Assembly: GCA_964495935.1 (NCBI GenBank)
Contig: CAZBXQ010000009.1
Coordinates: forward strand, 1-64,000
Origin: JAJYSO01 sp964495935
GTDB taxonomy: Bacteria > Bacteroidota > Bacteroidia > Flavobacteriales > Flavobacteriaceae
Reading direction: 5' to 3'
Length of the DNA: 64,000 nt
Shown here: piece after piece, positions 36,006 through 45,588 of the stretch
How the letters are laid out: every line of letters begins with the position of its first letter
How positions within the stretch are numbered: the first letter of the stretch is position 1
Notes under the pieces: generated by a model
What the model was told of the DNA's origin: nothing
What the model saw: the letters and a program-made list of their open reading frames with translations, nothing else
The model's database searches: none
Made by a program: the position numbers and the translations under genes

Positions 36006-36923
36006 CTACAGATGAAGGAAGATTTTGTAAATCTTATACAGCTTCATTTTTTCCTCTTCATTCAAGGGTTTTCGGATACGATCTTGAACATAATGAATTT
36101 TAAAAGATTGAAGGGCTGCCGGCAAATCGGAAATATCATAACCAATTACTTTTAAAGCCACCGCTACGTCAAAATCCGGAGCTTTTTTGGGAAGGCGCAA
36201 CTGCGCTTCTTTTAAGGAAATCGTCCGTAAAATTTTATCGGCCGATTGGAGTTCGTCAATATCGGTTTTATACCAGATTCCAAAACCCTTTTCAGCTAAT
36301 TTCTTCCACGGGAAATGAGGGTTCGGATCCACTTTTCTGCCCGGAGCCAGATCGGAATGACCGATAAAATTATGAGCGGGAATATTATATTTCTTCTTTA
36401 AAACCTCGAGCAATTTTAATAAGCTCTTGATTTGCTCCTCAGAGAATTCCTCAAATCCATCATTATCCAATTCAATCCCTATTGAACTGGAATTAATATC
36501 GGTATTTCCACCCCAAGAACCCACTCCGGCATGCCAGGCCCGGTACATATCACCCAGCATCTGATACGTTTCACCATCCCGGGAAACCACATAATGAGCA
36601 CTCACCTGTGTACGCGGTAGGGTAAACGTTCTCAGCGTTTGCTCTACAGAATTTTGAGCGGTATGATGAATCACTACATAATTAGGCTTTCGCAGGTTAA
36701 AATTGGTGGTTCCCACCCATTTCAATTGCAACGCCGAAGTGTCTTTTTGAGCCTTTCGCTGATGTATCATGGCTTTGGAAAGATACTTTGCTCTTCGGTC
36801 ATGAAAGCGATCTGTTTTTCGATAGGGATTGGAAGCACAGGAAAATAAGCTCAGACTGACAATCCCCATCAAAGCCCCAAACAGTATGTTTTTAGGCGAT
36901 AAAATATCACGGTTAGACTTCAT
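36006..36923 (-). CDS. N-acetylmuramoyl-L-alanine amidase lipoprotein (amidase_2, AmiD-like)
   Basis: 305 aa. Lipobox LFSC (Cys29), so probably anchored in the outer membrane. The amidase_2 domain (about 75-205) shows VIHHTA (His86/87, Zn ligand), DMYRAWHAG, SIGIELDNDG, and the AmpD/AmiD motif IGHSDLAPGRKVDP (His189, Asp191, Lys197, Asp199). After it comes a ~90-residue helical domain, as in AmiD C-terminal extensions (peptidoglycan-binding-1-like). It cleaves the MurNAc-L-Ala bond and so removes stem peptides. The start codon overlaps the stop of the symporter gene by 4 bp (ATGA), and the next gene starts 13 bp after its stop, so it is a tight operon member. Confidence 0.92.
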   Translation of the reverse strand: MKSNRDILSPKNILFGALMGIVSLSLFSCASNPYRKTDRFHDRRAKYLSKAMIHQRKAQKDTSALQLKWVGTTNFNLRKPNYVVIHHTAQNSVEQTLRTFTLPRTQVSAHYVVSRDGETYQMLGDMYRAWHAGVGSWGGNTDINSSSIGIELDNDGFEEFSEEQIKSLLKLLEVLKKKYNIPAHNFIGHSDLAPGRKVDPNPHFPWKKLAEKGFGIWYKTDIDELQSADKILRTISLKEAQLRLPKKAPDFDVAVALKVIGYDISDLPAALQSFKIHYVQDRIRKPLNEEEKMKLYKIYKIFLHL

Positions 36924-38389
36924 ATAATTTGATTTTTAGAAGTAAAAGATTTCGGTTTTTTCGAAAGGATGAACAGTCCTGCAATAGTCAACAATGCATT
37001 GACCAATAAAATTTCAAATCCGAATTGGTACCCATTGAGCCAGGCCTCCGAATTAAAATCGATGAGCACCGATAGAATGGGTGCCAGAATACAAGCAACA
37101 GGCACCCATTTGTCAATCACTTTTCGCTTACTCAATAATCCAAAAGCAAACAGCCCCAGTAAAGGTCCGTATGTAAATCCGGCCACCTTAAAAACAGCGT
37201 TTACCACGCTACTGTCATTAACCTGATTAAAAACCACAATGATCAGAAACATAAACACGCTAAAACCGATATGCACCCAGAACCGGGTTTTTCCCTGTTT
37301 TTCTTTTGGCTTTTGTTCAATATTTAAAATATCGACACAGAAGGAAGTGGTCAACGCCGTGAGGGCCGAATCGGCACTGGAAAAGGCTGCCGCAATAATC
37401 CCCAGTAAAAAGGCAATGCCTGCCAGAAGATTGAAATCATGAAGGGACAACATGGGAAAGAGCTCGTCGGTTTTTTCAGGAATCGCTATTCCATTTGCAT
37501 CGGCATATTGATAAAGTAAAACGCCCAGTGCCAAAAACAAAATGGTAGAAAAGAAAAACGTAATAGAAAACCACAGCATATTTTTTTGCGATTCCCCTTT
37601 ATTTTTACAAGTTAGGTTTTTCTGCATCACATTCTGATCCAAACCATTCATTGAAATCGTAATAAAAATTCCTGCCAAGAAAGTTTTCCAGAAATTTCGA
37701 TCCGATCGCCAATCCCATTCAAAAATACGGGATTTATCATCTTTGGCAATGGAGGAAACCGCTTCCGGAAGAGATAAATTAAGTTCCCGAATAATAATTA
37801 TACTCACGGCGACCACCGCCACCAATAAGAAAGCCGTTTGCAAAGTATCAGTCCAAACGATAGTTTTTATGCCGCCGCGGAAGGTGTAAAGCCAAATCAA
37901 AAGCAGCGTTGTTAAAACCGTGATGTAAAAAGGAATATGGAAAGCATCAAAAATGGCCAGTTGTAACACCAATGCCGCTAAAAACAAGCGAAATGAAGCA
38001 GCGATCGTCTGGGAAATCAAGAAGAAACTCGATCCCGATAAGTAGGAATTTTTACCAAATCGATCGCGCAGGTATTCATAGATGGAAATGAGTTTCAGGC
38101 GATAGAATAAGGGAATCAAGACCAAGGCAATAACTGCATAGCCCACCAGATTTCCCATTACAAATTGGAGGTACGTCCAGCCGGTATTCCCCACCTCTCC
38201 GGGGACGGAGATAAAAGTCACCCCCGAAAGCGTCGCCCCCACCATTCCAAAGGCTACCAAAAACCAAGGGGACTCCCGATTACCGGTAAAAAAAGTAGTG
38301 TTATCGGCTTTTCTGGAGGTCAACCAACTAATCCCCATTAACAATAAAAAATAGCCCGCAATTACACAAAAAACCAAAAAAGGAGTCAT
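36920..38389 (-). CDS. Sodium:solute symporter (SSS/SLC5 family)
   Basis: 489 aa with about 13 transmembrane helices. The SSS-family features are visible: GMVGATLSGVTFISVPGEVG in helix 2, the EYLRDRFGKNSYLSGS loop, and GIIAAAFSSADSALTALTTSFCVDIL, the sodium-binding Ser/Thr motif region of helix 8. Imports small solutes driven by Na+. In this cluster the likely cargo is a cell-wall sugar or peptide. It belongs to the branch that includes sialic-acid and N-acetylated sugar transporters in Bacteroidota, which is inference. Four bp separate it from the GHL10 gene and it overlaps the amidase gene by four. Confidence 0.9.
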   Translation of the reverse strand: MTPFLVFCVIAGYFLLLMGISWLTSRKADNTTFFTGNRESPWFLVAFGMVGATLSGVTFISVPGEVGNTGWTYLQFVMGNLVGYAVIALVLIPLFYRLKLISIYEYLRDRFGKNSYLSGSSFFLISQTIAASFRLFLAALVLQLAIFDAFHIPFYITVLTTLLLIWLYTFRGGIKTIVWTDTLQTAFLLVAVVAVSIIIIRELNLSLPEAVSSIAKDDKSRIFEWDWRSDRNFWKTFLAGIFITISMNGLDQNVMQKNLTCKNKGESQKNMLWFSITFFFSTILFLALGVLLYQYADANGIAIPEKTDELFPMLSLHDFNLLAGIAFLLGIIAAAFSSADSALTALTTSFCVDILNIEQKPKEKQGKTRFWVHIGFSVFMFLIIVVFNQVNDSSVVNAVFKVAGFTYGPLLGLFAFGLLSKRKVIDKWVPVACILAPILSVLIDFNSEAWLNGYQFGFEILLVNALLTIAGLFILSKKPKSFTSKNQII

Positions 38390-38393
38390 ACCA

Positions 38394-40043
38394 TTAAATT
38401 TTGGATTGTATTCCTGTCGCTCCCACCTTTACACTTTTGAAAGCACTCTCATTTTCCGTATAGCTCACAGCAGTCACTGCAATTTCCATAATCCGGGAAA
38501 CCATTTGCGAATTATCCAATCCTCCCAACTCCAGAAAATCAACATGTCGATCCAGAATCATATAATTCCAACCTGTATCGGTTTTGAGATAAACCACCCA
38601 ACGAAAAACCTCTTTGTCATCTCCGGGTTTCCAGGAAATTTTTAGTTGTTCCCCCTCTTTCTCTACGTTCACAATCGGTGCTTCCGGAATTTCGGGTTGT
38701 AGCCAAGGGGTTTCCGGAACCAAGGCTCTTTTTTGATAAGGCCCGTCGAGCAAGGCCTCTGCAAGTTCGGGATATTTTAATAAGGGAGCGATACTCCAGT
38801 GAATGGCACCCGGGCTCTCCGATTGCATTCCCCGAGTAATCATAATCTGATTAATCACTTCATCAATATTGGTCTCTCCTCCCCCTCTATCCACGCTCAT
38901 CCCCGGCCATAGATGCCGGCCCTTGAGATTTTGCCGACCCCACCAGCCCAATAGTACTGGAAAACTCTGGGCATATTGATTGACTTTCCAATACAATTGA
39001 GGAGCCATATAATCAACCCAACCTTTTTCCAGCCACAACCGGGAATCGGCATAGAGTTCTTCATAAGGATCAGAGCCTGCAATGGACTGCGGATATCCCG
39101 GTCGCCAAATGCCAAAGGGACTAATTCCCAGTTTTACATTGGGTTTATCGTGTTTAATCGTCTTATATACCGATTGGATAAAAATATTTACATTTTCTCG
39201 ACGCCAATCGCCACGGGATAACTTCCCTCCGGAATTTTTATAAGCAGCCCAACTCTTATCATCGGGAAAATCGGCTCCTCCGTTATAGGAATCATAGGGG
39301 TAAAAATAATCGTCAAAGTGAATCCCGTCAAGGTCGTAACGATCGATCAGATCCTTTACTACTGCTCGAGAAAGCTCCCTGGTCTCTTTCATACCCGGAT
39401 CCATCCAATACATCCCGTTTTTTAATTTTTTCACCAGTTCCGGATGGGTATTTACAATGGATTTGGGTCCCGGCTCTCCTCCGGTGGTATGATGTGCACG
39501 AAAAGGATTCAACCAAGCATGCAATTCCAACCCGCGATCATGGGCCGCCTCAATCCAAAACTCCAAAGGATCGTAATACGGATTTGGAGCTTTTCCCTGC
39601 TCCCCGGTCAAATAATAAGACCAAGGTTCAATATCGCTATCATACAGCGCATCGGCCTGAGGGCGCACCTGTAATATGACCGCATTAAAATGATGCTCTT
39701 CCAAAAAGTCAAGTAATTCTATGGCTTCCTGTTGCTGCTCTTGTGTACTTAAATCTCGCCTGCTGGGCCAATTGATATTAGCTACACTGGCTACCCAGGC
39801 AGCTCGAAATTCGCGCGCTGTAAAAGGACGATCTTTTTGCACCAATTGTTCTTTTTCTTCGCGGTCTTTTACTGCTTTATAGCTCTCCTCCTGAATATCG
39901 GCCACTACAGAATCGGGTGGTGATTTCTGCCTATACTCCTCTTTCGGGATTTTATGTTGCACTACTCCGGTTGGGGCTCCACAGGCCACCAACAGAAAGA
40001 ATATCAACAATGTAAATAGGGAATAAAACCTACTTTGTTTCAT
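38394..40043 (-). CDS. Glycosyl hydrolase-like 10 (GHL10/DigH-like) lipoprotein
   Basis: 549 aa from ATG at 40043; a 5' ATG at 40073 is less likely because the signal peptide begins at MKQSRFYSLF. Lipobox LLVAC (Cys21). The GHL10/DUF187 domain covers about 60-400: EFRAAWVASVANINWPS, ILQVRPQADALY, LHAWLNPFRAH, GIHFDDYFYPY and WVDYMAPQLYW are all diagnostic. A fibronectin III-like C-terminal domain follows (about 435-535). E. coli DigH (YddW) of this family hydrolyses denuded peptidoglycan strands, so this enzyme probably cuts peptide-free glycan after the amidase. It is the first gene of the enzyme module, with a promoter at 40101-40129. Confidence 0.9.
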   Translation of the reverse strand: MKQSRFYSLFTLLIFFLLVACGAPTGVVQHKIPKEEYRQKSPPDSVVADIQEESYKAVKDREEKEQLVQKDRPFTAREFRAAWVASVANINWPSRRDLSTQEQQQEAIELLDFLEEHHFNAVILQVRPQADALYDSDIEPWSYYLTGEQGKAPNPYYDPLEFWIEAAHDRGLELHAWLNPFRAHHTTGGEPGPKSIVNTHPELVKKLKNGMYWMDPGMKETRELSRAVVKDLIDRYDLDGIHFDDYFYPYDSYNGGADFPDDKSWAAYKNSGGKLSRGDWRRENVNIFIQSVYKTIKHDKPNVKLGISPFGIWRPGYPQSIAGSDPYEELYADSRLWLEKGWVDYMAPQLYWKVNQYAQSFPVLLGWWGRQNLKGRHLWPGMSVDRGGGETNIDEVINQIMITRGMQSESPGAIHWSIAPLLKYPELAEALLDGPYQKRALVPETPWLQPEIPEAPIVNVEKEGEQLKISWKPGDDKEVFRWVVYLKTDTGWNYMILDRHVDFLELGGLDNSQMVSRIMEIAVTAVSYTENESAFKSVKVGATGIQSKI

Positions 40044-40100
40044 GGTGTTTTTTGAGAGGAACCGATAATACATAGACGAATTTAATTGAGGGAATCAGAT

Positions 40101-40129
40101 CAAAAATACAATTTGGTAAATAAGGGCAA
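40101..40129 (-). promoter_or_regulatory. Promoter of the enzyme module
   Basis: On the minus strand, TTG (-33, forward positions 40127-40129) and TATTTTTG (-7, 40101-40108) are 18 bp apart, matching the Bacteroidota promoter TTG-N17-20-TAnnTTTG. Transcription should start near 40096, ahead of the GHL10 start at 40043. Confidence 0.6.
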
Positions 40130-40170
40130 GAGTATTATTCTTTCTTTAACTAAAAAAGATAATCCTATAT

Positions 40171-40223
40171 GGAGGTCGTTTAAACTTTCAAAAAGCAGCC
40201 ATAAAATGATCTTATTACCCGGA
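40171..40223. repeat. Partial copy of the dispersed repeat element
   Basis: GGAGGTCGTTTAAACTTTC, then AAAAAGCAGCCATAAAATGATC and TTATTACCCGGATTTTCAG, match the left half of the element at 8121. The right end is absent. It lies between the enzyme-module promoter and the terminator after susD. Confidence 0.55.
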
Positions 40224-40245
40224 TTTTCAGTGTAGTTAAAGAATC

Positions 40246-40288
40246 AAAAATCGAGTCCCTCGCAGTTAATCTTCGCGAGAGACTCGAA
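40246..40288 (-). terminator. Intrinsic terminator after susD
   Basis: On the minus strand CGAGTCTCTCGC and GCGAGGGACTCG form a 12-bp stem with one mismatch, followed by ATTTTTG. It lies 24 bp after the susD stop and should end most SusCD transcription before the enzyme module. Confidence 0.75.
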
Positions 40289-40312
40289 TTCTTTTAGGCC
40301 TTTACATACCTA

Positions 40313-42025
40313 TTACCAACCCGGGTTTTGCTCAAGCGTAACACCGTGGTCTTCATACAGTTTAATTTGATCTAAGGGAATAGGATTTAGATACACCCTG
40401 GGATCATCAAAAGTTCGCAAAGACGCCGATGCCGATGCCGGAATAATATATCCGGTATTTCCATTGGTCAAAGTAATATTATCCAAATTGGCATCCGGAT
40501 AATCGGATTTATCAACCCAGGCCCCGCGGTTAATATCCTCATTATCGACCATATCGACATACTCCAATTTCCTCCAGCGTCGCAAATCATCATGACGAAA
40601 TCCTTCCATCATCAACTCGATTCGTCGTTCTCTTCTAATTTCCCAAATCATCGAAGGGACATCAGAATCTCTGTCGGGGTCATCATAAGTGGCACCATTT
40701 ACGGCAGGATCCCCTCCAATAACCTCCAAATGGGGCATATTTACTCCCGGACGATCCCGGAGTACATTAATCGATTTATCGAGGTCATCTTGTGTCAAGG
40801 AAGGTCCTCCAACAGTGGCCAGCTCGGCCACCGCTTCGGCATAGTTCATCAACACTTCCCCAAATCGTATAATCGGGGCATCTGTATTGTTGTCTAATGA
40901 GAAGCCTTGCGGGGTATCCTTAATCTCTTCATTCAGGAATTTGTGAATCGACACGCCGGTTGTCGAGAAATTACTGGCAATACCACTTATACGCAATTCA
41001 TAGGGAACGATCGTCTGTGCCATTCGAGGATCGCGATGGGCTACCAGATTATCGATTCCATGATCTCCCTGATAAACGGAGGAAAGCGCAATGGGCAACC
41101 CATCATCGCCCAAATAGGTATCCAAAGCATCTTTTGAAATACCGGTTTGCGGTTCGGCGTTGTTATAGCTCACCAAAGTATGTGTCGTCTCTCCTGTTTC
41201 ATACTGGCGATAAAGAATCATCTCGGGGTTCCCGGACAAATCCAGCGAATTAAAATCTTCCCGATAGGTATCTAAGGAGTATTTTCCCGAACTCATGAGT
41301 TCTTCAGCAGCCCATTTTGCCGCTTCCAAATACTCTTTTGCTTTATCGGCATTATTTTCTTGGTATTTCTGCCAGGTTCCTTCCCACATCATGATTCGTG
41401 ACATATAGGCCAATACCACATCCCGATTCACTTCCTGACCGTTATTATCAACGCTCTCCCGGACATTGTCGGCAGCAAACTGAAGATCTTCCAAGACCTT
41501 ATCCATCACATATTCACGGCTGTCACGAGGTTTGTAGAGTAATTCGTCATCGTCTTCCGACAATTCCTGATCATAATAAGGAACTCCTCCAAAAGATTTC
41601 ACCAAATCATGATATTCCAACGCTCTAAAAAATCGACCGATTCCGGTCCAGTGGTTAATGGCTTCTTCGCTCATTTCTACATCTTGAACCCGATTGATAA
41701 AGATATTGGCTTTTCGCACCCAGGCAAAAGACCATCCTCCTCCCGATGTCGGGACCTGTTGCGTAAAGCGATCGGGGCTTGTCGGGCCAAAGTCGTCATT
41801 AAATGATTCTCCCGAGAAATAATGCCCCCAGGTCCACCCTGAACCATATCCGGTAAAATACCCGGTATAAAATCCATAGGCAAAGGTTTTTACGCTACTT
41901 TCATCAGTCCAAAAGGTTTCATCGGTCAATTGATCCTTTGGTGGTGTATCCAAAAAGTCATCTTCACATGCCGTAAACAATAAAAGACAAATGGCGAATG
42001 TTAGATAGTTAAATATATTTTTCAT
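40313..42025 (-). CDS. SusD/RagB-family outer-membrane glycan-binding lipoprotein
   Basis: 570 aa. Lipobox FTAC (Cys20) followed by EDDFLDTPP, a standard SusD start with acidic surface-export signal. TPR-like helices are typical, and the C-terminal RagB part shows RFGEVLMNYAEAVAEL, REVRIELMMEG-like ERRIELMMEGFRHDDLRRW, and a final segment YLNPIPLDQI. Role: binds oligosaccharides on the cell surface and acts as the lid of the SusC transporter 17 bp upstream. Specificity is not readable from the sequence; I infer cell-wall glycan from the neighbours. Confidence 0.93.
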   Translation of the reverse strand: MKNIFNYLTFAICLLLFTACEDDFLDTPPKDQLTDETFWTDESSVKTFAYGFYTGYFTGYGSGWTWGHYFSGESFNDDFGPTSPDRFTQQVPTSGGGWSFAWVRKANIFINRVQDVEMSEEAINHWTGIGRFFRALEYHDLVKSFGGVPYYDQELSEDDDELLYKPRDSREYVMDKVLEDLQFAADNVRESVDNNGQEVNRDVVLAYMSRIMMWEGTWQKYQENNADKAKEYLEAAKWAAEELMSSGKYSLDTYREDFNSLDLSGNPEMILYRQYETGETTHTLVSYNNAEPQTGISKDALDTYLGDDGLPIALSSVYQGDHGIDNLVAHRDPRMAQTIVPYELRISGIASNFSTTGVSIHKFLNEEIKDTPQGFSLDNNTDAPIIRFGEVLMNYAEAVAELATVGGPSLTQDDLDKSINVLRDRPGVNMPHLEVIGGDPAVNGATYDDPDRDSDVPSMIWEIRRERRIELMMEGFRHDDLRRWRKLEYVDMVDNEDINRGAWVDKSDYPDANLDNITLTNGNTGYIIPASASASLRTFDDPRVYLNPIPLDQIKLYEDHGVTLEQNPGW

Positions 42026-42042
42026 TTTCTTTTATTTTAATA

Positions 42043-45000
42043 TTAAAGAGAAACTTGTATTCCAAAAGAATAACTACGTCTGTAAGGGTAGGCTCTACCA
42101 AACGTATTGGGGTCGTTTAAACCTGCCGCTGTATAATCGACTTCAGGGTCAAGAGGAACATTCAGATTGGTGTGTTCAAATAGGTTTTCCCCACTGAAAT
42201 AAATCCTAAATCTGCTCAAACTTAGTTTGTCGAGAACCGAATGTGGCAAACTGTACCCCAAGGTAATATTCTTCATTCTGAAATAAGACATATCCAGAAG
42301 ATATCTCGTTTGCGGCAAAAAGTTCATCGCATTGTTACTCATCCCCTGATTGGTCGGCCGGGGATAATAAGCATCCGGATTATCCGGTGTCCAGTAATCC
42401 AATTGGTGGGCAAACCAAGCTTCCGATGGATTATATCCCGGAATAATTACCGGACCACTGGGCCACAAATCCCGTTTTCCTACGCCTTGCATAAAGAGGC
42501 TCAAATCAAAGCCCTTCCAATCGGCAGACACGGTCAACCCATACTGGTAACGCGGGGTCGAATTCCCGATTACCTTCATATCTCCATGATCATCCACAGT
42601 TCGGCTCCCATATCCAATTTCACCGTCTCCATCCAGGTCCTTAAATTTCACATCACCCGGACCGTAGTGGAACCATCCGTTGGTCTCGAAAATATCCTGA
42701 CTGGCAATCCCATCTTTCATGTTTCCATCGGCGTCAAAATCATTTTCGGTAAACAAACGATCCGTTTCGTAACCCCAAATTTCACCCAGAACTTTTCCTT
42801 CATAATAGGAATTAATACCCTTGGTTTCGTTAGCAAACTTACTTATCTTTTCTTTAAAGTCTGTCAACGTTCCCTTTATCGACACGTTCAGACCATTTGT
42901 AAAACTATGATTGTAAGACACCTCGAGCTCCCAGCCCTGAGTGTACATTTCTCCATAATTCCGCTGGGGAGAAGAAGTTCCAAAAGTACTGGGAAGCGTC
43001 TTCCCCGCACTGTGCATATCACTCACCGTTCTTCTGTACCAGTCAAAATTTACTCCTAACTGATCATTAAAAAACTTGGCGTCCAATCCCAAATCCAAGG
43101 TACTGACCGTCTCCCAGGTCAATCCTACCGGAAGCGAACCCGGGGTTCCTACGGTAACAGCAGGTTTGCCATTAATCAACCAGGATGTCTCACTGGCCGC
43201 CATTAACCGATAGATATTGGAAAGTGCTGTATTTTGATTGCCCACTTCTCCATACGAACCTCGAAGCTTTAAAAATGACAGTGTCGGTTTCAACGCTTCC
43301 ATAAAAGGCTCCTCCGTAAGGATATAGCCAATTGATCCTGAAGGGAAAAAGCCCCACTTTTTATCGGGTGATAATCGGGACGAACCGTCATATCTGGAGT
43401 TCAATTCGAGCAGGAATTTATCCTTAAAAATGTAATTGATTCTACCAAAGAAACCCAGCGTTGCCCAATGATTCCGGCTCCCATTAACAAATTGATCTCC
43501 GGTGGCCAAGGCCAATTCTCCCATATCCGGATTGAGTAAATCCCGTCTTTGTGAAGAATGAAACCAATATTCATATTCTTCCAAATCCCCGCCGAGGGTA
43601 ACTTTTAACTGATGATTCTCGTGCAATTGCTTGTTATAGGTAAGATAAGCCTTTCCGGTATTCCGCTTACTCCAGTCTGAATTATATTGAATATAATCAT
43701 AATTTGAACTGGTATAAGGTTTGGCCTCCAAGTTTGGTCCGGTTGACCAGAAATCATATCCGGTAACCGATCCTCCAAACAACTTGGCATGTTCGTTAAC
43801 TTGATCATGGGTATAATCAATATTGATCTCCATATCTTCAATCGGTCGAATGGTAGTTCCCAAATTGATCCGGTTTAACGCTCTCGTGCTACGGTTGAGG
43901 TTGGCTTGCTCTACTTCGGCCAGTGAGCTTCTAAAGGGATACCCCTCAAAAGTTCCGTAGGGATAAACGGCGGGCCAACGCGTGGTGTAATACCAGGGAC
44001 CATAGGTAGCACTCCCGAATATAAACGGATCTTTATGTACCGCATTTGTATTTAATATCTTGGCATGTACATCCAACCAATCTGTCACCGAAGTGTTTAA
44101 ACTCAAGTTTAGATTAAAACGCTCATAAGAGTCCATATTCACTTTATACACTCCATCTTGGTGTAAATATCCCAACCCCAGATAATAATTGGTTCGCTCA
44201 CTCCCTCCTGATATGGATAAATCGTGTTTCTGCAGAGGAGAGTATTTCTCGACAAATTGCTTACGCGGATCCCAGGATCTGTAGAAAAACAATTTCCCGT
44301 CTCGTCTCTCAAAATCCCGTCCTTCTACCATCTCTCGTCCTAAATCTTGATCGCCATACTGCGCTTCCCAATCTCTCATTTTTTGAATTCCGGGCTCATC
44401 AATCCACATCCCTACAATTCCAAATTGATTGATGGAAGGATTGGTTCGCTGTAATGCTCGAAAGGCCATCTCGGCCCCATCTGCAGCCGGAGCGATCTTA
44501 GGGGTGTTAGTCGGGGTGGACCAAGAAAAGTTATTCGAATAACTAATGGTGGGAGCCGAATTACGCTTCCCGTTTTTAGTTGTGATTAAAATAACTCCCC
44601 AAGCTCCACGCGAACCATAAATCGAGGTGGAGGCAGCATCTTTTAACACCGAAATATCTTGGATATCCTCAGGATTAATATCCTGCAGGCTGGTCACTTC
44701 CACATTATCAACCAAAATAAGCGGTTGAGAACCTCCGGAAGTCCCCAGAGAACCAACGGCTCCCCGTAGTCGAATCAATGGATTTTCCCCAATTTGCCCA
44801 CTTGCGGTGGTAATGGTCAATCCCGGAGAAACGCCCTGTAATCCCCGCCCCACATCAGCAATTGGACGGGACTCCAAGACTTCGGGATTAATCGAAGCAA
44901 CCGCACTGGATACATCCCGCTTGGTTTGTGTTCCATATCCTACCACGACGACTTCATCCAAACCTTCGATGTCGGTTTTTAAAATCACCGAGATCTCGTC

Positions 45001-45270
45001 CTGATTTCGTACCGCAATTTCCTGCTTCACAAAGCCGATGGACGAAAAAACGAGAATTCCCGAACTCTCCTCGGGAACCCGAATCGAATATTTCCCGTCA
45101 AAATCGGTATTGGTCCCAATACTCTCATTTTTCACCGTGACTTCCACTCCGGGAATGGGCACCCCGTCGGAGTCGTGAACCTCCCCGGTAATGGTTTTGG
45201 TCTGCCCGTTTACCATATACACGGCAAAGAACAGCACACATACAACAAATACTTTTTTAAGGTGTTCCAT
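42043..45270 (-). CDS. SusC/RagA-family TonB-dependent outer-membrane transporter
   Basis: 1075 aa. A signal peptide (to about residue 22, NGQ), then a carboxypeptidase-regulatory-like beta-sandwich (KTITGEVHDSDGVPIPGVEVT, about 25-100), the SusC motif VVVGYGTQTKRDVSSAVASI, a plug domain (QDISVLKDAASTSIYGSRGAWGVILITTK), and a 22-strand barrel ending in SFGIQVSL. Forms a bucket-and-lid importer with SusD. No N-terminal signalling domain for an ECF sigma/anti-sigma pair is present, so regulation probably goes through the divergent DeoR protein. First gene of the locus in transcription order. Confidence 0.95.
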   Translation of the reverse strand: MEHLKKVFVVCVLFFAVYMVNGQTKTITGEVHDSDGVPIPGVEVTVKNESIGTNTDFDGKYSIRVPEESSGILVFSSIGFVKQEIAVRNQDEISVILKTDIEGLDEVVVVGYGTQTKRDVSSAVASINPEVLESRPIADVGRGLQGVSPGLTITTASGQIGENPLIRLRGAVGSLGTSGGSQPLILVDNVEVTSLQDINPEDIQDISVLKDAASTSIYGSRGAWGVILITTKNGKRNSAPTISYSNNFSWSTPTNTPKIAPAADGAEMAFRALQRTNPSINQFGIVGMWIDEPGIQKMRDWEAQYGDQDLGREMVEGRDFERRDGKLFFYRSWDPRKQFVEKYSPLQKHDLSISGGSERTNYYLGLGYLHQDGVYKVNMDSYERFNLNLSLNTSVTDWLDVHAKILNTNAVHKDPFIFGSATYGPWYYTTRWPAVYPYGTFEGYPFRSSLAEVEQANLNRSTRALNRINLGTTIRPIEDMEINIDYTHDQVNEHAKLFGGSVTGYDFWSTGPNLEAKPYTSSNYDYIQYNSDWSKRNTGKAYLTYNKQLHENHQLKVTLGGDLEEYEYWFHSSQRRDLLNPDMGELALATGDQFVNGSRNHWATLGFFGRINYIFKDKFLLELNSRYDGSSRLSPDKKWGFFPSGSIGYILTEEPFMEALKPTLSFLKLRGSYGEVGNQNTALSNIYRLMAASETSWLINGKPAVTVGTPGSLPVGLTWETVSTLDLGLDAKFFNDQLGVNFDWYRRTVSDMHSAGKTLPSTFGTSSPQRNYGEMYTQGWELEVSYNHSFTNGLNVSIKGTLTDFKEKISKFANETKGINSYYEGKVLGEIWGYETDRLFTENDFDADGNMKDGIASQDIFETNGWFHYGPGDVKFKDLDGDGEIGYGSRTVDDHGDMKVIGNSTPRYQYGLTVSADWKGFDLSLFMQGVGKRDLWPSGPVIIPGYNPSEAWFAHQLDYWTPDNPDAYYPRPTNQGMSNNAMNFLPQTRYLLDMSYFRMKNITLGYSLPHSVLDKLSLSRFRIYFSGENLFEHTNLNVPLDPEVDYTAAGLNDPNTFGRAYPYRRSYSFGIQVSL

Positions 45271-45588
45271 AATTTATCTCTTATTTAGAAAGGCGTTTAT
45301 TTTACGTTAAATGAACTGGGATTTGCTGAATATTATTAACGTCAAGATTCGTTCAGCTAATCTTATAACAAATTTTGTTTTAACAATACAATATAATACA
45401 CCTATCATTATACGCTTCAAATGTAAGTAATTTATTACATTAAATCACATAAAACTGCAAAAAATCGCAAAAAATCATTTTTATTGTTAGTTTATTCTTA
45501 AATTTGTATTGTTGCAGGCTGTAACTATGCGCTATATCAGCGCACTTATATTTATTTATTTTTAAGAAGAATTAGCTCACGATTAACT
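45271..45588. promoter_or_regulatory. Divergent SusC/DeoR control region with direct and inverted repeats
   Basis: 318 bp, AT-rich. It contains a tandem 10-bp repeat GCAAAAAATC (45457-45466 and 45467-45476), an inverted repeat ATGTAA-N8-TTACAT (45421-45440), and an exact -7 element TAAATTTG at 45499-45506 directed at the DeoR gene. DeoR-type regulators commonly bind repeats spaced by one helical turn, so the tandem repeat is a candidate operator for both transcripts. I could not place the susC promoter with confidence. Confidence 0.5.

Noticed and set aside
36006..36923. Cytoplasmic AmpD for muropeptide recycling
   Set aside because: A lipobox at Cys29 places it in the envelope; the AmiD-like layout fits better.
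45421..45476. Possible CRISPR-like repeat from the tandem GCAAAAAATC
   Set aside because: Only two contiguous 10-bp units and no spacers; an operator is more sensible.
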